The translations under genes and the position numbers were made by a program. The notes below the pieces were generated by a model. That model did no database searches, was not told the origin of the DNA, and worked only from the letters and a program-made list of their open reading frames with translations. Positions 41,543-49,574 of a stretch of DNA of 64,000 nt are shown here, in pieces. Numbering within the stretch: position 1 is the first letter of the stretch; the number at the start of each line of letters is the position of its first letter. Source of the stretch: JAEZBP01 sp963832725 (lineage in GTDB: Bacteria > Myxococcota_A > Polyangia > Polyangiales > Sandaracinaceae); assembly GCA_963832725.1 (NCBI GenBank), contig CAWHVG010000002.1, forward strand, positions 1-64,000, written 5' to 3'.

Positions 41543-42472
41543 TCAGGCGCCGAGCGCGCCGAGCAGGGTCTCGATCATGTGGTGGACGTGTGGCGCCAGG
41601 GCGGCGGCGGCGGCGGCGGTGAGGGCGAGGAGCCCGATCCCGATCCGCCCCGCGGGCACCGTCACGCGGTCTTCGTGAGAGAGGAGCGCGCGCACGCGGA
41701 CCTCCAGCTCGCTCGGGTCGAGGGCCGCCGCCGCGCTCGCCGGCGCCGGCGCTCGCAGCGAACGCGCGAAGGACACGAGCTGGGCCGCGACCTCCGCGCG
41801 ATCGCCGACGACGCGGGCGGCCGCTTCGTCCGCCGCCTGCTCCTGCGCTGCGACGAGGGCGCGGTCGATGCGCTCCGCGATCACCGGCAGGTGGAAGGCG
41901 AGCATCAGCCGCGCGAACAAGCGGGCCAAGGGATCGCGGTGGTGCGCGTGGTCGTGCTCGTGGGCGAGGACCGCGTTCCAGCGACGGTCCTCGCGGATTG
42001 GGCGGCTCGCGAAGACCTCCGGCACGAGCCAGCCCGCCGTGAACGCGGAGGGCGCCGTGGTGGCCAGCCCGCCGGCCGCGCGCAGCCGCCGCAGCGCTCG
42101 CTCGGCGCGCGCGGTGTCGACCGTGCGCTGCACGAGCAGCCCGATGGCGCGCGCGGCGAAGAGCGCGGTGAAGACCACCACGAAGAGCGGCGGCCACGGG
42201 GCGCCGTGCACCATGCAGAGGTGGAGGTGGTGGGTGTGGTGAAGGCAATGGTCGCTTCCGCCGAACCAGCCCTGCGGCCCCAGCACCGCCAGCGTGACCA
42301 GGCCGCCCAGCCAGCTCGGCAGCGTGGCGCCGAGGAGCCAGAGCCACGCACGAGCGCGGGGCGTCACCCTGCGCGCGAAGGGCGAGGCGAGCTGCGCCGC
42401 CCCGAAGACGAGCCCGGAGACGCCGGATGCCGTCAGCGCGAAGAGCGCGAACGCCCACAGCACGACCGCCAT
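41543..42472 (-). CDS. M56-family membrane metalloprotease with His/Cys-rich loop
   Basis: A 309-residue BlaR1-like membrane protease. Helices lie at about 3-28, 43-63, 88-110 and near the C-terminus. The zinc motif HEHDH is followed by HHRDPLARL (about 165-178), with a downstream AQEQAADEAA that may give the third ligand. Between helices 2 and 3 is HCLHHTHHLHLCMVHG (about 73-88), a striking metal-ligand-rich loop predicted to face the periplasm. There is no penicillin-binding domain. Its ATG overlaps the BlaI stop (TGATG). I infer that it senses a metal ion and relieves BlaI repression of the efflux genes that follow; no characterised homologue is known to me. Confidence 0.82.
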   Translation of the reverse strand: MAVVLWAFALFALTASGVSGLVFGAAQLASPFARRVTPRARAWLWLLGATLPSWLGGLVTLAVLGPQGWFGGSDHCLHHTHHLHLCMVHGAPWPPLFVVVFTALFAARAIGLLVQRTVDTARAERALRRLRAAGGLATTAPSAFTAGWLVPEVFASRPIREDRRWNAVLAHEHDHAHHRDPLARLFARLMLAFHLPVIAERIDRALVAAQEQAADEAAARVVGDRAEVAAQLVSFARSLRAPAPASAAAALDPSELEVRVRALLSHEDRVTVPAGRIGIGLLALTAAAAAALAPHVHHMIETLLGALGA

Positions 42473-42855
42473 CACCCGTCCTTCCTCCGCCGGATGAGGT
42501 TCTCGAGCCGGTCGAGCGTGTCCTCGTCCACGCCGGCCACCGCGTCGACGAACGCGGCGAGAAGCTCGGTGTCGGCCAGCGCACCGGCGCCACCCGCCGC
42601 TTCCACCATCCGGCGCGCGAAGAAGACCTCGCGGTCCAGCGCGGCGCGGTAGCGATAGGCGTGGCTGACCTTCCAGCGCTCGGCGAGCCCCTTCTTGTAG
42701 AGCCGCTCGAGCGCCGAGCCGACCGTGTTGAGCGTGATGGCGCGCGGCGTACCCACGTCGCGGTGGGCCGAGATCACGTCGGACTCGCCGGAGCTCCAGA
42801 GATGCTCCAGGACGGCGAGCTCGAGGTCGCCCAAGATGGGAAGGCCGAGCGGCAT
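42472..42855 (-). CDS. BlaI/MecI-family transcriptional repressor
   Basis: A 127-residue repressor with the Penicillinase_R winged helix: LGDLELAVLEHLWSSGESDV, then ITLNTVGSALERLYKKGLAER (recognition helix), then YRYRAALDREVFFARRMVE and an acidic C-terminal dimerisation helix. It heads the second efflux operon and is coupled to the M56 gene. Sequence similarity to the first BlaI of this window is limited outside the DNA-binding helices, and the palindrome upstream differs from TACGACA-TGTCGTA, so the two switches probably recognise different operators. Confidence 0.9.
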   Translation of the reverse strand: MPLGLPILGDLELAVLEHLWSSGESDVISAHRDVGTPRAITLNTVGSALERLYKKGLAERWKVSHAYRYRAALDREVFFARRMVEAAGGAGALADTELLAAFVDAVAGVDEDTLDRLENLIRRRKDG

Positions 42856-42876
42856 GGTCTCTCGCTAGCGCGCCGA

Positions 42877-42899
42877 AGCTCCGATTGTCAACCGGAGCT
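42877..42899. promoter_or_regulatory. 23-bp near-perfect palindrome over a TTGACA box, candidate BlaI operator
   Basis: Arms AGCTCCGATTG and CAACCGGAGCT flank a single T; 10 of 11 positions pair. On the minus strand it contains TTGACA (42891-42886), a consensus -35 box for the BlaI gene that starts at 42855. The -10 region 17 bp further (CTAGCG) is poor. The palindrome also covers the last codons and stop of the upstream spermidine-synthase-like gene. Confidence 0.6.
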
Positions 42900-43589
42900 G
42901 CGCTGCGGGTGCGGGTGGTCGGCGCGCGCACGGCCGACGAAGAGGACGTGTCGCGAGCCTTTCTTCACCTTTCCGCGCGCCCGCACCTGCACCGCTTCGC
43001 CGCCGAGCCCGGCGCGGCGCAGGGCGCGCTCGAACGCGGCGCTCGGGCCGGCGGACCAGAAGACGACCACGCCGCCCGGGCGGAGCGCTTCGCGGATGCG
43101 GGCGAGTCCGCGCTCGCCGTAGAGGCGCGCGTTCTCCGGCACGGTCAGCGCCTCGGGGCCGTTGTCCACGTCGAGCAGGATCGCGTCGTAGTGCGCGGGC
43201 GTCAGGAGCGTGGCGACGTCGGCTTCCAGCAGCGTGACCCGCGGGTCGTCGAGCGGCGCGCCCGCGAGGTGTGCGAGGGGCCCTCGGTTCCACTCGACCA
43301 TGCAGGGCAGGAGCTCGGCGACGTCGACTCGCGCGTCCTCGCCCAGCGCGTCGATCGCGGCTCGCAGCGTGAAGCCCATGCCGAGCCCCCCGATGAGCAC
43401 GCGCGCGTCCGAACGCTCGCGGAGCGGCGCGCAGGCGAGCTCCGCCATGGCCTCCTCGGAGCCGTGTACGCGGCTCGACATCAGCGGGATGCCGGCCACG
43501 CGCACCACGAACGCCTCGGCTTCCTTCGCGAGCACCACCGGCTCGCCCGCCGGCGTCTGCGCCGTCCCGAGGACCTCCCTCTTCTTCAC
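42888..43589 (-). CDS. Spermidine synthase-like methyltransferase-fold protein
   Basis: A 233-residue protein with the Rossmann fold of the polyamine aminopropyltransferase family: VLIGGLGMGFTLRAAIDALG (nucleoside-binding GxGxG-type loop, about 64-83), DVAELLPCMVEWNRG (acidic residue binding the ribose), LLEADV and YDAILLDVDNGPEAL (active-site Asp region). FWSAGPSAAFERALRRAG is the conserved C-terminal part. Many such short homologues lack the substrate tail-binding residues and have unknown substrates, so aminopropyl transfer is not assured. It ends 32 bp before the BlaI start and overlaps its putative operator. Confidence 0.8.
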   Translation of the reverse strand: MKKREVLGTAQTPAGEPVVLAKEAEAFVVRVAGIPLMSSRVHGSEEAMAELACAPLRERSDARVLIGGLGMGFTLRAAIDALGEDARVDVAELLPCMVEWNRGPLAHLAGAPLDDPRVTLLEADVATLLTPAHYDAILLDVDNGPEALTVPENARLYGERGLARIREALRPGGVVVFWSAGPSAAFERALRRAGLGGEAVQVRARGKVKKGSRHVLFVGRARADHPHPQRSSG

Positions 43590-43683
43590 CTCGCCTCCGG
43601 CTCGTCGTGTCGCTCGCGCACGGGCCGAACGATGCCACGCCCGCCTCGAGCGTCGAGAGCCGACGTATCTCGGTCGCCCTCCG

Positions 43684-44304
43684 TCAGTGCGCGAGCTCGC
43701 GGAGGCGGGCGCGCTCCTCGAGCACGTGGTGGGCGTGCGCGACCTCGGTGGTGCAGTGACCGGTCGCGTAGGCGCCGAGACCCGCCAGCAGGCCGTCGCA
43801 GCGGTCGACCGCTTCCGAGAGGTACGCCGCGCCGCGCTCGAGGACGGGCCCCTGGCAGGCGTCGATCCGCTCCTGGCAACGCCGCCGGTAGCCGGCGTCT
43901 TCGACGTAGCGGACGCCGCGACCGGCGCCGCGCGGGTGGAGCTGCACCAACCCCGCCTCGCCGTGCGGTCCGAGCGCCGAGGGGTCGAGCCCGGACTCGC
44001 TCATGGCCAGCGCGCCGAGGAGGAAGGGATCGAGGTCGTGACGCGCCGCCGCTTCGCGGATCTCGGTCGCGAACGCGGCGAGCCGCTCGCGGCAGGGCAC
44101 GGGCCCGCGGCGGCAGCGGCGGGTGAGCACGCGGGTCCCGTCGCGGCGCGTCCACACCGTCAGCCGGGCCTCGAGCGCCCGCGTGAGCGCGTCCGCGTGA
44201 CGCGACGTCTCACCCCGCGCGCGAGCCGGGTGCGTGGCGGCCGGCGTCGACGACGCGCAGCCGACGGTGAGGAGGGAGAGCGTACAAGCGAGGACGCGGG
44301 ACAT
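43684..44304 (-). CDS. Lytic transglycosylase-like (SLT) lipoprotein
   Basis: A 206-residue lipoprotein. Signal MSRVLACTLSLLTVGC has a lipobox. An SLT-type core follows: HDLDPFLLGALAMSESGLDP with the catalytic-type Glu after MS, GPHGEAGLVQLHP (GxxGLxQ motif), and a helical tail ending in LLAGLGAYATGHC. The family cleaves the glycan strands of peptidoglycan. An even number of extra Cys (RRCRRGPVPC, RRCQERIDAC) suggests disulphides. The start is within the 3' end of the DedA-ATPase frame as read, but probably 50 bp after its true end. Confidence 0.75.
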   Translation of the reverse strand: MSRVLACTLSLLTVGCASSTPAATHPARARGETSRHADALTRALEARLTVWTRRDGTRVLTRRCRRGPVPCRERLAAFATEIREAAARHDLDPFLLGALAMSESGLDPSALGPHGEAGLVQLHPRGAGRGVRYVEDAGYRRRCQERIDACQGPVLERGAAYLSEAVDRCDGLLAGLGAYATGHCTTEVAHAHHVLEERARLRELAH

Positions 44305-47300
44305 GCGTCCATGCCTACGATCCGGTCACCGAGCGCGTCCAGATATCGGAGGCTCAGGAGCCGCTGGCCGCCGTGGCGCGGCCGCGCGCTCGCATCGCCC
44401 GCGCCAGCCGGCGGAATCCATTTCACGGGCTCCCACCACGACGGGATCAGCACCGCGCTCCCGATCACCACGGCGAAGAGTGAGGGAGGCAAGGTCGTGA
44501 GGTGCAGCCGACCCCGGAGGAGCGGCACGCCGAGACCGAGGCCGAGCACGAGCGCGGTGCCCAGGGCCCAGACGAGGAAGGGACGGTTGGCGAAGGGATG
44601 CCGCTTCAGCAAGGGCTCGCGCATCGAGCGCATGTGCGCGGCCAGCACCACATGGCCGATCATCCAGGCGGTGAACGCCGCCGTCTGTGCGTGGGCGATG
44701 CCGGCGCCGCCCGCGAAGAGGTAGGGGACCAGCACCGCGGCGGCGAGCGAGAGCCCGCCCGAGGCAATCCCCAGCGCCGTCCCGCGGCTCGAGAGCGGTG
44801 CCTTCGCGTCCCGCGGGCCGCGCTCCATCACGTCCTCCTCCGCCGGCTCGGAGACGAAGGTCAGCGACGCGCCGAGATCCATGAAGAGCTCCATCACGAT
44901 GATCTGCACGGGCTGAAAGGGGATGGGCAGCTTCAAGAGCACCGCGACGAGCGAGGCGAGCACCAGCGCGAGCTTGGCAGCGAGGTAGTAGCGGACGGCC
45001 TTCCGGAGGTTCGCGAAGAGCACGCGGCCGGTGCGCACGGCGTCTTCCAGCGTCGCGAGATCCTCGTCGGCGAGCACGAGATTTGCCGCCTCGCGCGTGA
45101 CGTCGGAGCCCGTTCCCAGCGCTACGCCGATGTCGGCTTCGCGGAGCGCGGCCGCGTCATCCGGGCCGTCGCCGGTCACCGCGACGACGTGGCCCTTCGC
45201 CCGCAGCGCGCGCACCGCGGACCGCTCGTCCTGCGCCAGCGCGTCCGCAGCCTTCTCGTCCGGCTGTCCGACCGGCGCGTCCAGGTCGATCTGCGCAGCC
45301 AGCGCGGCCGCCTTCGTCGGTGCGTCGCCGGCGAGCAGGCGGACCTCGACGCCGGCTCGCTCCAGCGCGCGCACCGTCTCGCGCGCGCTCTGTCGCACCG
45401 GATCGGAGAGCGCGAGGAATCCGAGCAGCGTCAGATCCCACTCTTCGCCCGCCTCGTCCGGTTCGAGCTCGCGGAACGCCACCGCCAGCGCGCGCGATCC
45501 CTCCGCCGCGAGCGCGTCCGCTTCCGCCAGCCACGCGCGGCGGTCCAGCGTGCCGCCTTCCACCGCGCTCGCGCTCGCCAAGATCGACTCGGGCGCGCCC
45601 TTCACGATCAGAAGGCGTCGGCCCTCGGTCTCGGCCAGCACCGCCATCCGCCGCGCGGCGTCGTCGAAGGGTCGCTCGCCGAGCACGTGCGCTCGCCGCC
45701 GGATCGCGTCCACGTCGAGCCCCGCCTCGAGCGCGGCGTCGAGGATCGCCACGTCCACGGGATCCCCGACCTGCTCGCTCGCATCGTCGCGCACATCGCC
45801 CTGCGCATCGCTCCGCACCAGGTGCTCGGCGTCGTTGGCGAGGGCCGCCAGCGTCAAGAGCTTCCGCCCGAGGGCGCTGTGGGCGCCGGCGAGGTCGACG
45901 TCGCCCTCCGCCGTGATCACGCGGGTCACCCGCGGCCGGTTCTCGGTCAGCGTGCCGGTCCCGTCGGTGGCGATCACCGTCACGCAGCCGAGCGTCTCGA
46001 CGGCTCGCAGGCTCTTCACGATCGCGTTCCGCCGGGCCAGCCGGTAGGCGCCGACGCCGAGCACCATCACGATCAGGATCGGCAGCGCCTCGGGGACGGT
46101 GGCGAACGCGAGCGTCAGCCCGTCGAGGAGCATCTCCCGCACGGGCCGGCCAGCCACGAGCACACCGAGAACCGGGATGAGCACGCTGGACGCGAGCGCG
46201 ACCACCAAGAGATTGCGCGAGAGCTTCCGCATGGTGCGCGCGAGCGGTGTCTCGGCCGGCGTTGCCTCGCGGGGCGGTGGCGCGAGCGGCCCGGCTTCGG
46301 TTCGCGCTCCCGTCTCCACCACAATCCCGCGCCCGCGCCCGGCGGTGACCCGCGTCGACGCGAACACCATCGTCCCGCGCTCCGCCGGGGTCGTGTCGTG
46401 GCCGAGCAATCCCTCGGCGTGCTTGCCGGCCGGCGTCGACTCGCCCGTCAGCGCCGACTCGTCCGCCGCGAGCCCAACCGCGTCGACCAAGCGGATGTCC
46501 GCCGGCACCCGCTCGCCGCGCCGCAGCAGCACCACATCGCCCACCACCAGATCCCGCGCGTGCAGCGAGACGACGGCGCCCCCGCGGATCGCCCGGTAGA
46601 GCGGCGCGGCCATCTTGGAGAGCGCGGCCACCGCTCGCTCGCCGCGCATGTCGCTGGCCACCCCCACCGCCGCCACCATCACGATGACGGCGAGGATGGT
46701 CAGCCCGTCGGCGACGTCGCCGAGCAAGAAGTACACGACGCCGACGGCCACCAGGAGGAGCTGGAGCGGCTCGCTGAGCGAGTCGAGGAGCTCCTCCCAC
46801 CAGGGCTCCGGCTCGGGCACGTGCGCCAGGTTCGGTCCGGCGCGCGCGAGACGGACGGCGGCGTCCTCCGGATCGAGGCCGCAGCGCGGATCGGTCCTCA
46901 GCGCGGTGACGACCTCTTCCAGGGGCCGTGCGTGCCAGGTCGAGGTCGTCCGCTCCGTCGGCGGGATCGGCGCGGCGCGCCTCCGCTTCGCCACCGCGCG
47001 CTTCACGAAGAGCCAGGCGAGCCCGAGCGCCGCGAGGACTCCGAGCGCCCCCACGCTCCACTGCTTGGGGACGTGCTCGTAGGTGCGCACCGCCTCTTCG
47101 CCCAGCGTCACGGCGACGAAGGACCACGCGAGCGCGCCGGCCGCGTTGGCCACCATGAAGCGGCCGAGCGGCATCTCGGTCGTGCCCGCGATCAGCGGGA
47201 CGAACGCCCGCGTCGGTGCCAGGAAGCGGCCGAGGATCACGCCGAGCACGCCCCAGCGGCGCACGAAGCGCTCGGCCTGATCCACCCTCACCTGATGGCG

Positions 47301-47534
47301 CACGATCCAGGGCCGGATGCGCTTCCAACGGTGCAGCCAGCGCCCGAGGGCGTAGCTCGCGGCGTCACCGAGGAACGCGCCGGCGACCGCCGCGCCGAGG
47401 ACGCCCCAGTAGCTCAGCTGGCCCGTCTGCGCCGCACCGCCGGCCGCGGCGACGCCGGTGGTGCCGGGCACGACCAGCCCCACCACGGCCACCGCCTCGA
47501 AGAGGGCGAGCAAGAAGACGCTGACGTAGGCCAC
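44160..47534 (-). CDS. DedA-P-type ATPase fusion with non-canonical catalytic motifs
   Basis: An inner-membrane protein of about 1060-1124 residues. Residues 1-190 are a DedA/SNARE-associated domain (GTTGVAAAGGAAQTGQLSYW, FLGDAASYALGRW, GRFLAPTRAFVPLIAGTTEM). From about 205 it is a P2-type cation ATPase: N-terminal cation domain, DESALTGEST (about 363), KGAPES, and a C-terminal six-helix region. The phosphorylation loop reads DGTGTLT instead of DKTGTLT (about 525) and the hinge reads TGDGPDDAAAL instead of TGDGxNDxPAL (about 790). The codons (GGG, CCG/GAC) are not one-base errors of the usual residues. The stop at 44160 overlaps the SLT gene; a single extra base near 44360-44400 would instead end it at 44354 with ATAASGS. 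Confidence 0.85.
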   Translation of the reverse strand: MAYVSVFLLALFEAVAVVGLVVPGTTGVAAAGGAAQTGQLSYWGVLGAAVAGAFLGDAASYALGRWLHRWKRIRPWIVRHQVRVDQAERFVRRWGVLGVILGRFLAPTRAFVPLIAGTTEMPLGRFMVANAAGALAWSFVAVTLGEEAVRTYEHVPKQWSVGALGVLAALGLAWLFVKRAVAKRRRAAPIPPTERTTSTWHARPLEEVVTALRTDPRCGLDPEDAAVRLARAGPNLAHVPEPEPWWEELLDSLSEPLQLLLVAVGVVYFLLGDVADGLTILAVIVMVAAVGVASDMRGERAVAALSKMAAPLYRAIRGGAVVSLHARDLVVGDVVLLRRGERVPADIRLVDAVGLAADESALTGESTPAGKHAEGLLGHDTTPAERGTMVFASTRVTAGRGRGIVVETGARTEAGPLAPPPREATPAETPLARTMRKLSRNLLVVALASSVLIPVLGVLVAGRPVREMLLDGLTLAFATVPEALPILIVMVLGVGAYRLARRNAIVKSLRAVETLGCVTVIATDGTGTLTENRPRVTRVITAEGDVDLAGAHSALGRKLLTLAALANDAEHLVRSDAQGDVRDDASEQVGDPVDVAILDAALEAGLDVDAIRRRAHVLGERPFDDAARRMAVLAETEGRRLLIVKGAPESILASASAVEGGTLDRRAWLAEADALAAEGSRALAVAFRELEPDEAGEEWDLTLLGFLALSDPVRQSARETVRALERAGVEVRLLAGDAPTKAAALAAQIDLDAPVGQPDEKAADALAQDERSAVRALRAKGHVVAVTGDGPDDAAALREADIGVALGTGSDVTREAANLVLADEDLATLEDAVRTGRVLFANLRKAVRYYLAAKLALVLASLVAVLLKLPIPFQPVQIIVMELFMDLGASLTFVSEPAEEDVMERGPRDAKAPLSSRGTALGIASGGLSLAAAVLVPYLFAGGAGIAHAQTAAFTAWMIGHVVLAAHMRSMREPLLKRHPFANRPFLVWALGTALVLGLGLGVPLLRGRLHLTTLPPSLFAVVIGSAVLIPSWWEPVKWIPPAGAGDASARPRHGGQRLLSLRYLDALGDRIVGMDACPASSLVRSPSSPSAARRRRRPPRTRLARGVRRRVTRTRSRGRSRPG

Positions 47535-47814
47535 CGGGAGAACGCCTCGGTCGGTCCCGCGTCACCGCGCGCGCGGGCCCGGTTTCTTCAACGGACTGCC
47601 CGAGCACCGCTCGAGGGCGAGTCCTGCCAGCTCAGCGAGGTCGTCTTCGACCGAGAGCACGAGCAACCCGTCCCCGGGCTGGATTGGACATCTTCGAGAG
47701 GAGATAGGCGCGGGGCCCCTGGTCGACGAGGGGGAATCGATCGTCGCACATCGAGAAGGTCGCGGTGGGCGCCGGTCTTGCTCACCGGAGCGTCGCATCC
47801 TATTACGAGACGCG
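47535..47814. promoter_or_regulatory. Divergent region with candidate promoter for the third efflux operon
   Basis: 280 bp between the DedA-ATPase start and the small Cys/His-rich gene. On the plus strand TTGCTC (47778-47783) and TATTAC (47801-47806) lie 17 bp apart, 9 bp before the ATG. The string CTATTACGA here is also present at the first BlaI-controlled promoter, but the right half of that dyad is missing. Confidence 0.4.
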
Positions 47815-48135
47815 ATGCGCTGGATCTCGCCGCTCCTCTTGCTCTGGCTCGCGATCACGCTGATCCCGGGCACGGGGGAGCTTCTGCAAGACGCGGCGCA
47901 TCTGGTGTTCGAGGGCCGCACGGACCACGTGGACGGGCACGATCCCTGTCCCGAGCACGGCTGCACCCCCATCGATCATCACTGCTCGTGCTGCAGCTCG
48001 CTGGTCGCCGTGCAGCGCGGTGAGGACCCGCTGGCCCTCGTGACGCCCGCGCCGCGGCGGGTGGCGGTGTGGCCTCCCGCCGGCCGTGGCGCGCGCGGCT
48101 TCTCGCCCAGCATCCTCCGCCCGCCGGCCGCCTGA
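47815..48135 (+). CDS. Small Cys/His-rich membrane-anchored protein heading the third efflux operon
   Basis: A 106-residue protein with an N-terminal hydrophobic segment (MRWISPLLLLWLAITLIPGT) that is a signal or anchor. The middle carries HVDGHDPCPEHGCTP and DHHCSCCSS, five Cys and six or seven His in about 30 residues, a likely metal-binding site in the periplasm. The tail is Pro/Arg-rich. It lies about 100 bp before the TolC gene of a metal efflux system, so it may capture or sense the metal; no family recognised. Confidence 0.6.
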   Translation: MRWISPLLLLWLAITLIPGTGELLQDAAHLVFEGRTDHVDGHDPCPEHGCTPIDHHCSCCSSLVAVQRGEDPLALVTPAPRRVAVWPPAGRGARGFSPSILRPPAA

Positions 48136-48238
48136 CTCGCGGCGCGCCGGGAGCAGTCCGTCCAGAGGACGCGCGCCGCCGTGCGCGCGGAGACTTCGAC
48201 ACGTCTCCGCAGTCATCGGCAACGAGCCCGGAGGAGGC

Positions 48239-49574
48239 ATGCGTCGTCAGAGAGAAGCCATCGTGGCCATGGCCACGGTGTTGGGGTGCGTGGTGTGGGG
48301 TTGCGTCGGCACGGCCGTCGCGCAGGAGGTCTCGCTGCGACCGGAGGCGGAGCCGGTCTCGATCGGCGGTGAGCGGGTGAGCCTCGCGAGGCTCTTGCAG
48401 CACGCGCACCGGCACGCGCCGGTGCTGGCGGTGGCGCGCGCCGAGCTCGAGCTGGCCGGCGCCGCGCTCGCGGAGGCGGAGCCGCTCTTACCCGCCAACC
48501 CGGATCTCTTGGCCGGCGTGGGACCGCGCTTCACGGTGCAGGACGGGAGCGTCGCCAGCGACTTCAACGTCCTGCTCAACCTTCTCGTCCCGAATCGAGA
48601 TCGCCGGCCAGCGGCCCTCGCGCTTTCGGGTGGCGCGCGCCGCGCGCCGGAGCCGGGAGGCGCAGCTCGAGGAGGTCGGCTGGCAGCTGCACCAAGCCGT
48701 TCACGCGGGCTATCGGACGGCGCGTGTGGCCCGGCGCAGGGCGGAGCTGGCGCGCGAGCTCGCCCGCTTCCAGCACGAGCTGGTCGACGTGGCGCGGCGG
48801 CGGGTCGAGGCCGGGGAGGGCTCGCCGCTGGAGCTGCGGCTGGCCGAGGCCGAGTCGGCGCAGTCCCAGCAGCGCGCCATCGCGGCTCTCCAGACCTATC
48901 GCGAGGCGTGCCTCACCCTGGCCGAGGTGACGGGCTGGGACGCGTTACGACCGCCGGAGCCGACCGGCGCGCTGACGGTGGTCTCTCCGCCGGCGCTCAG
49001 GCACTTGGTGGAGCTGGCCCGCGAGCACGACCCGCTCCTCGAGGTGCGGCAGGCGGCGGTGCACGAGGCCGAGGCCCGCACCGAGCTGGCCGACCGCGAG
49101 GCCTGGCCGAACCCCTCGGTCGGCGCCCGCTACATCTTCGAGGGATCGCCGAGCGGCGGGACGCCCCAGCACGTGCTGATGGGGATGGTGAACCTCCCCT
49201 TCCCGGTCGCGCAGCGCAATCAGGCCGGACGCGCGAGGGCCAGGGCGGAGCTGAGCGTGGCGGAGAGCCGGCGGGACGCTCACCTCGCGATGGTGCGCGC
49301 TCGCCTCGAGCGGCTGCGGACGTCGGCCGGCGCCGCGCTCGAGCGCGTGGCCGCCTACGGCTCCGAGATCCTCCCGCGCTTCGAGGACAGCATCGCGCTC
49401 TTCCGGCGCGCGTTCGAGCTCGGCGAGATCGACATCCTGCAGCTCTCGGTGGCCGTCGAGCGCTTGCTCTCGACCCAGCTCGAGGCCCTCGACGCCTACC
49501 ACGCGTACTACGCGGCCATCGCGGCCCTCGAGGCCGAGGTCGGCACCGAGCTCTGGCGCGGAGGCGAGGAATGA
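48239..49574 (+). CDS. TolC/CusC-family outer-membrane factor, frameshifted
   Basis: A 444-residue outer-membrane factor after removing one extra A at 48593-48594 (445 codons). GGAGGAGG precedes the ATG at 48239, then a signal peptide ending CVGTAVA-QEV. First-repeat features include ARAELELAGAALAEAEPLLP. After the break come PIEIAGQRPSRFRVARAARR and long coiled helices; the second repeat has MVNLPFPVAQRNQAGRARA. It ends at an ATGA overlap with the adaptor gene. It is the first structural gene of the third tripartite efflux system. Confidence 0.83.

Noticed and set aside
44160..44353. A real Arg-rich C-terminal tail of the DedA-ATPase
   Set aside because: It overlaps the SLT lipoprotein signal peptide; one extra base upstream would give a natural stop at 44354, in line with the other errors.
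44502..48023. Very long plus-strand open frame antisense to the DedA-ATPase gene
   Set aside because: It is a high-GC shadow: Arg/His/Gly-rich, no domain pattern, and the minus-strand reading has clear ATPase motifs.
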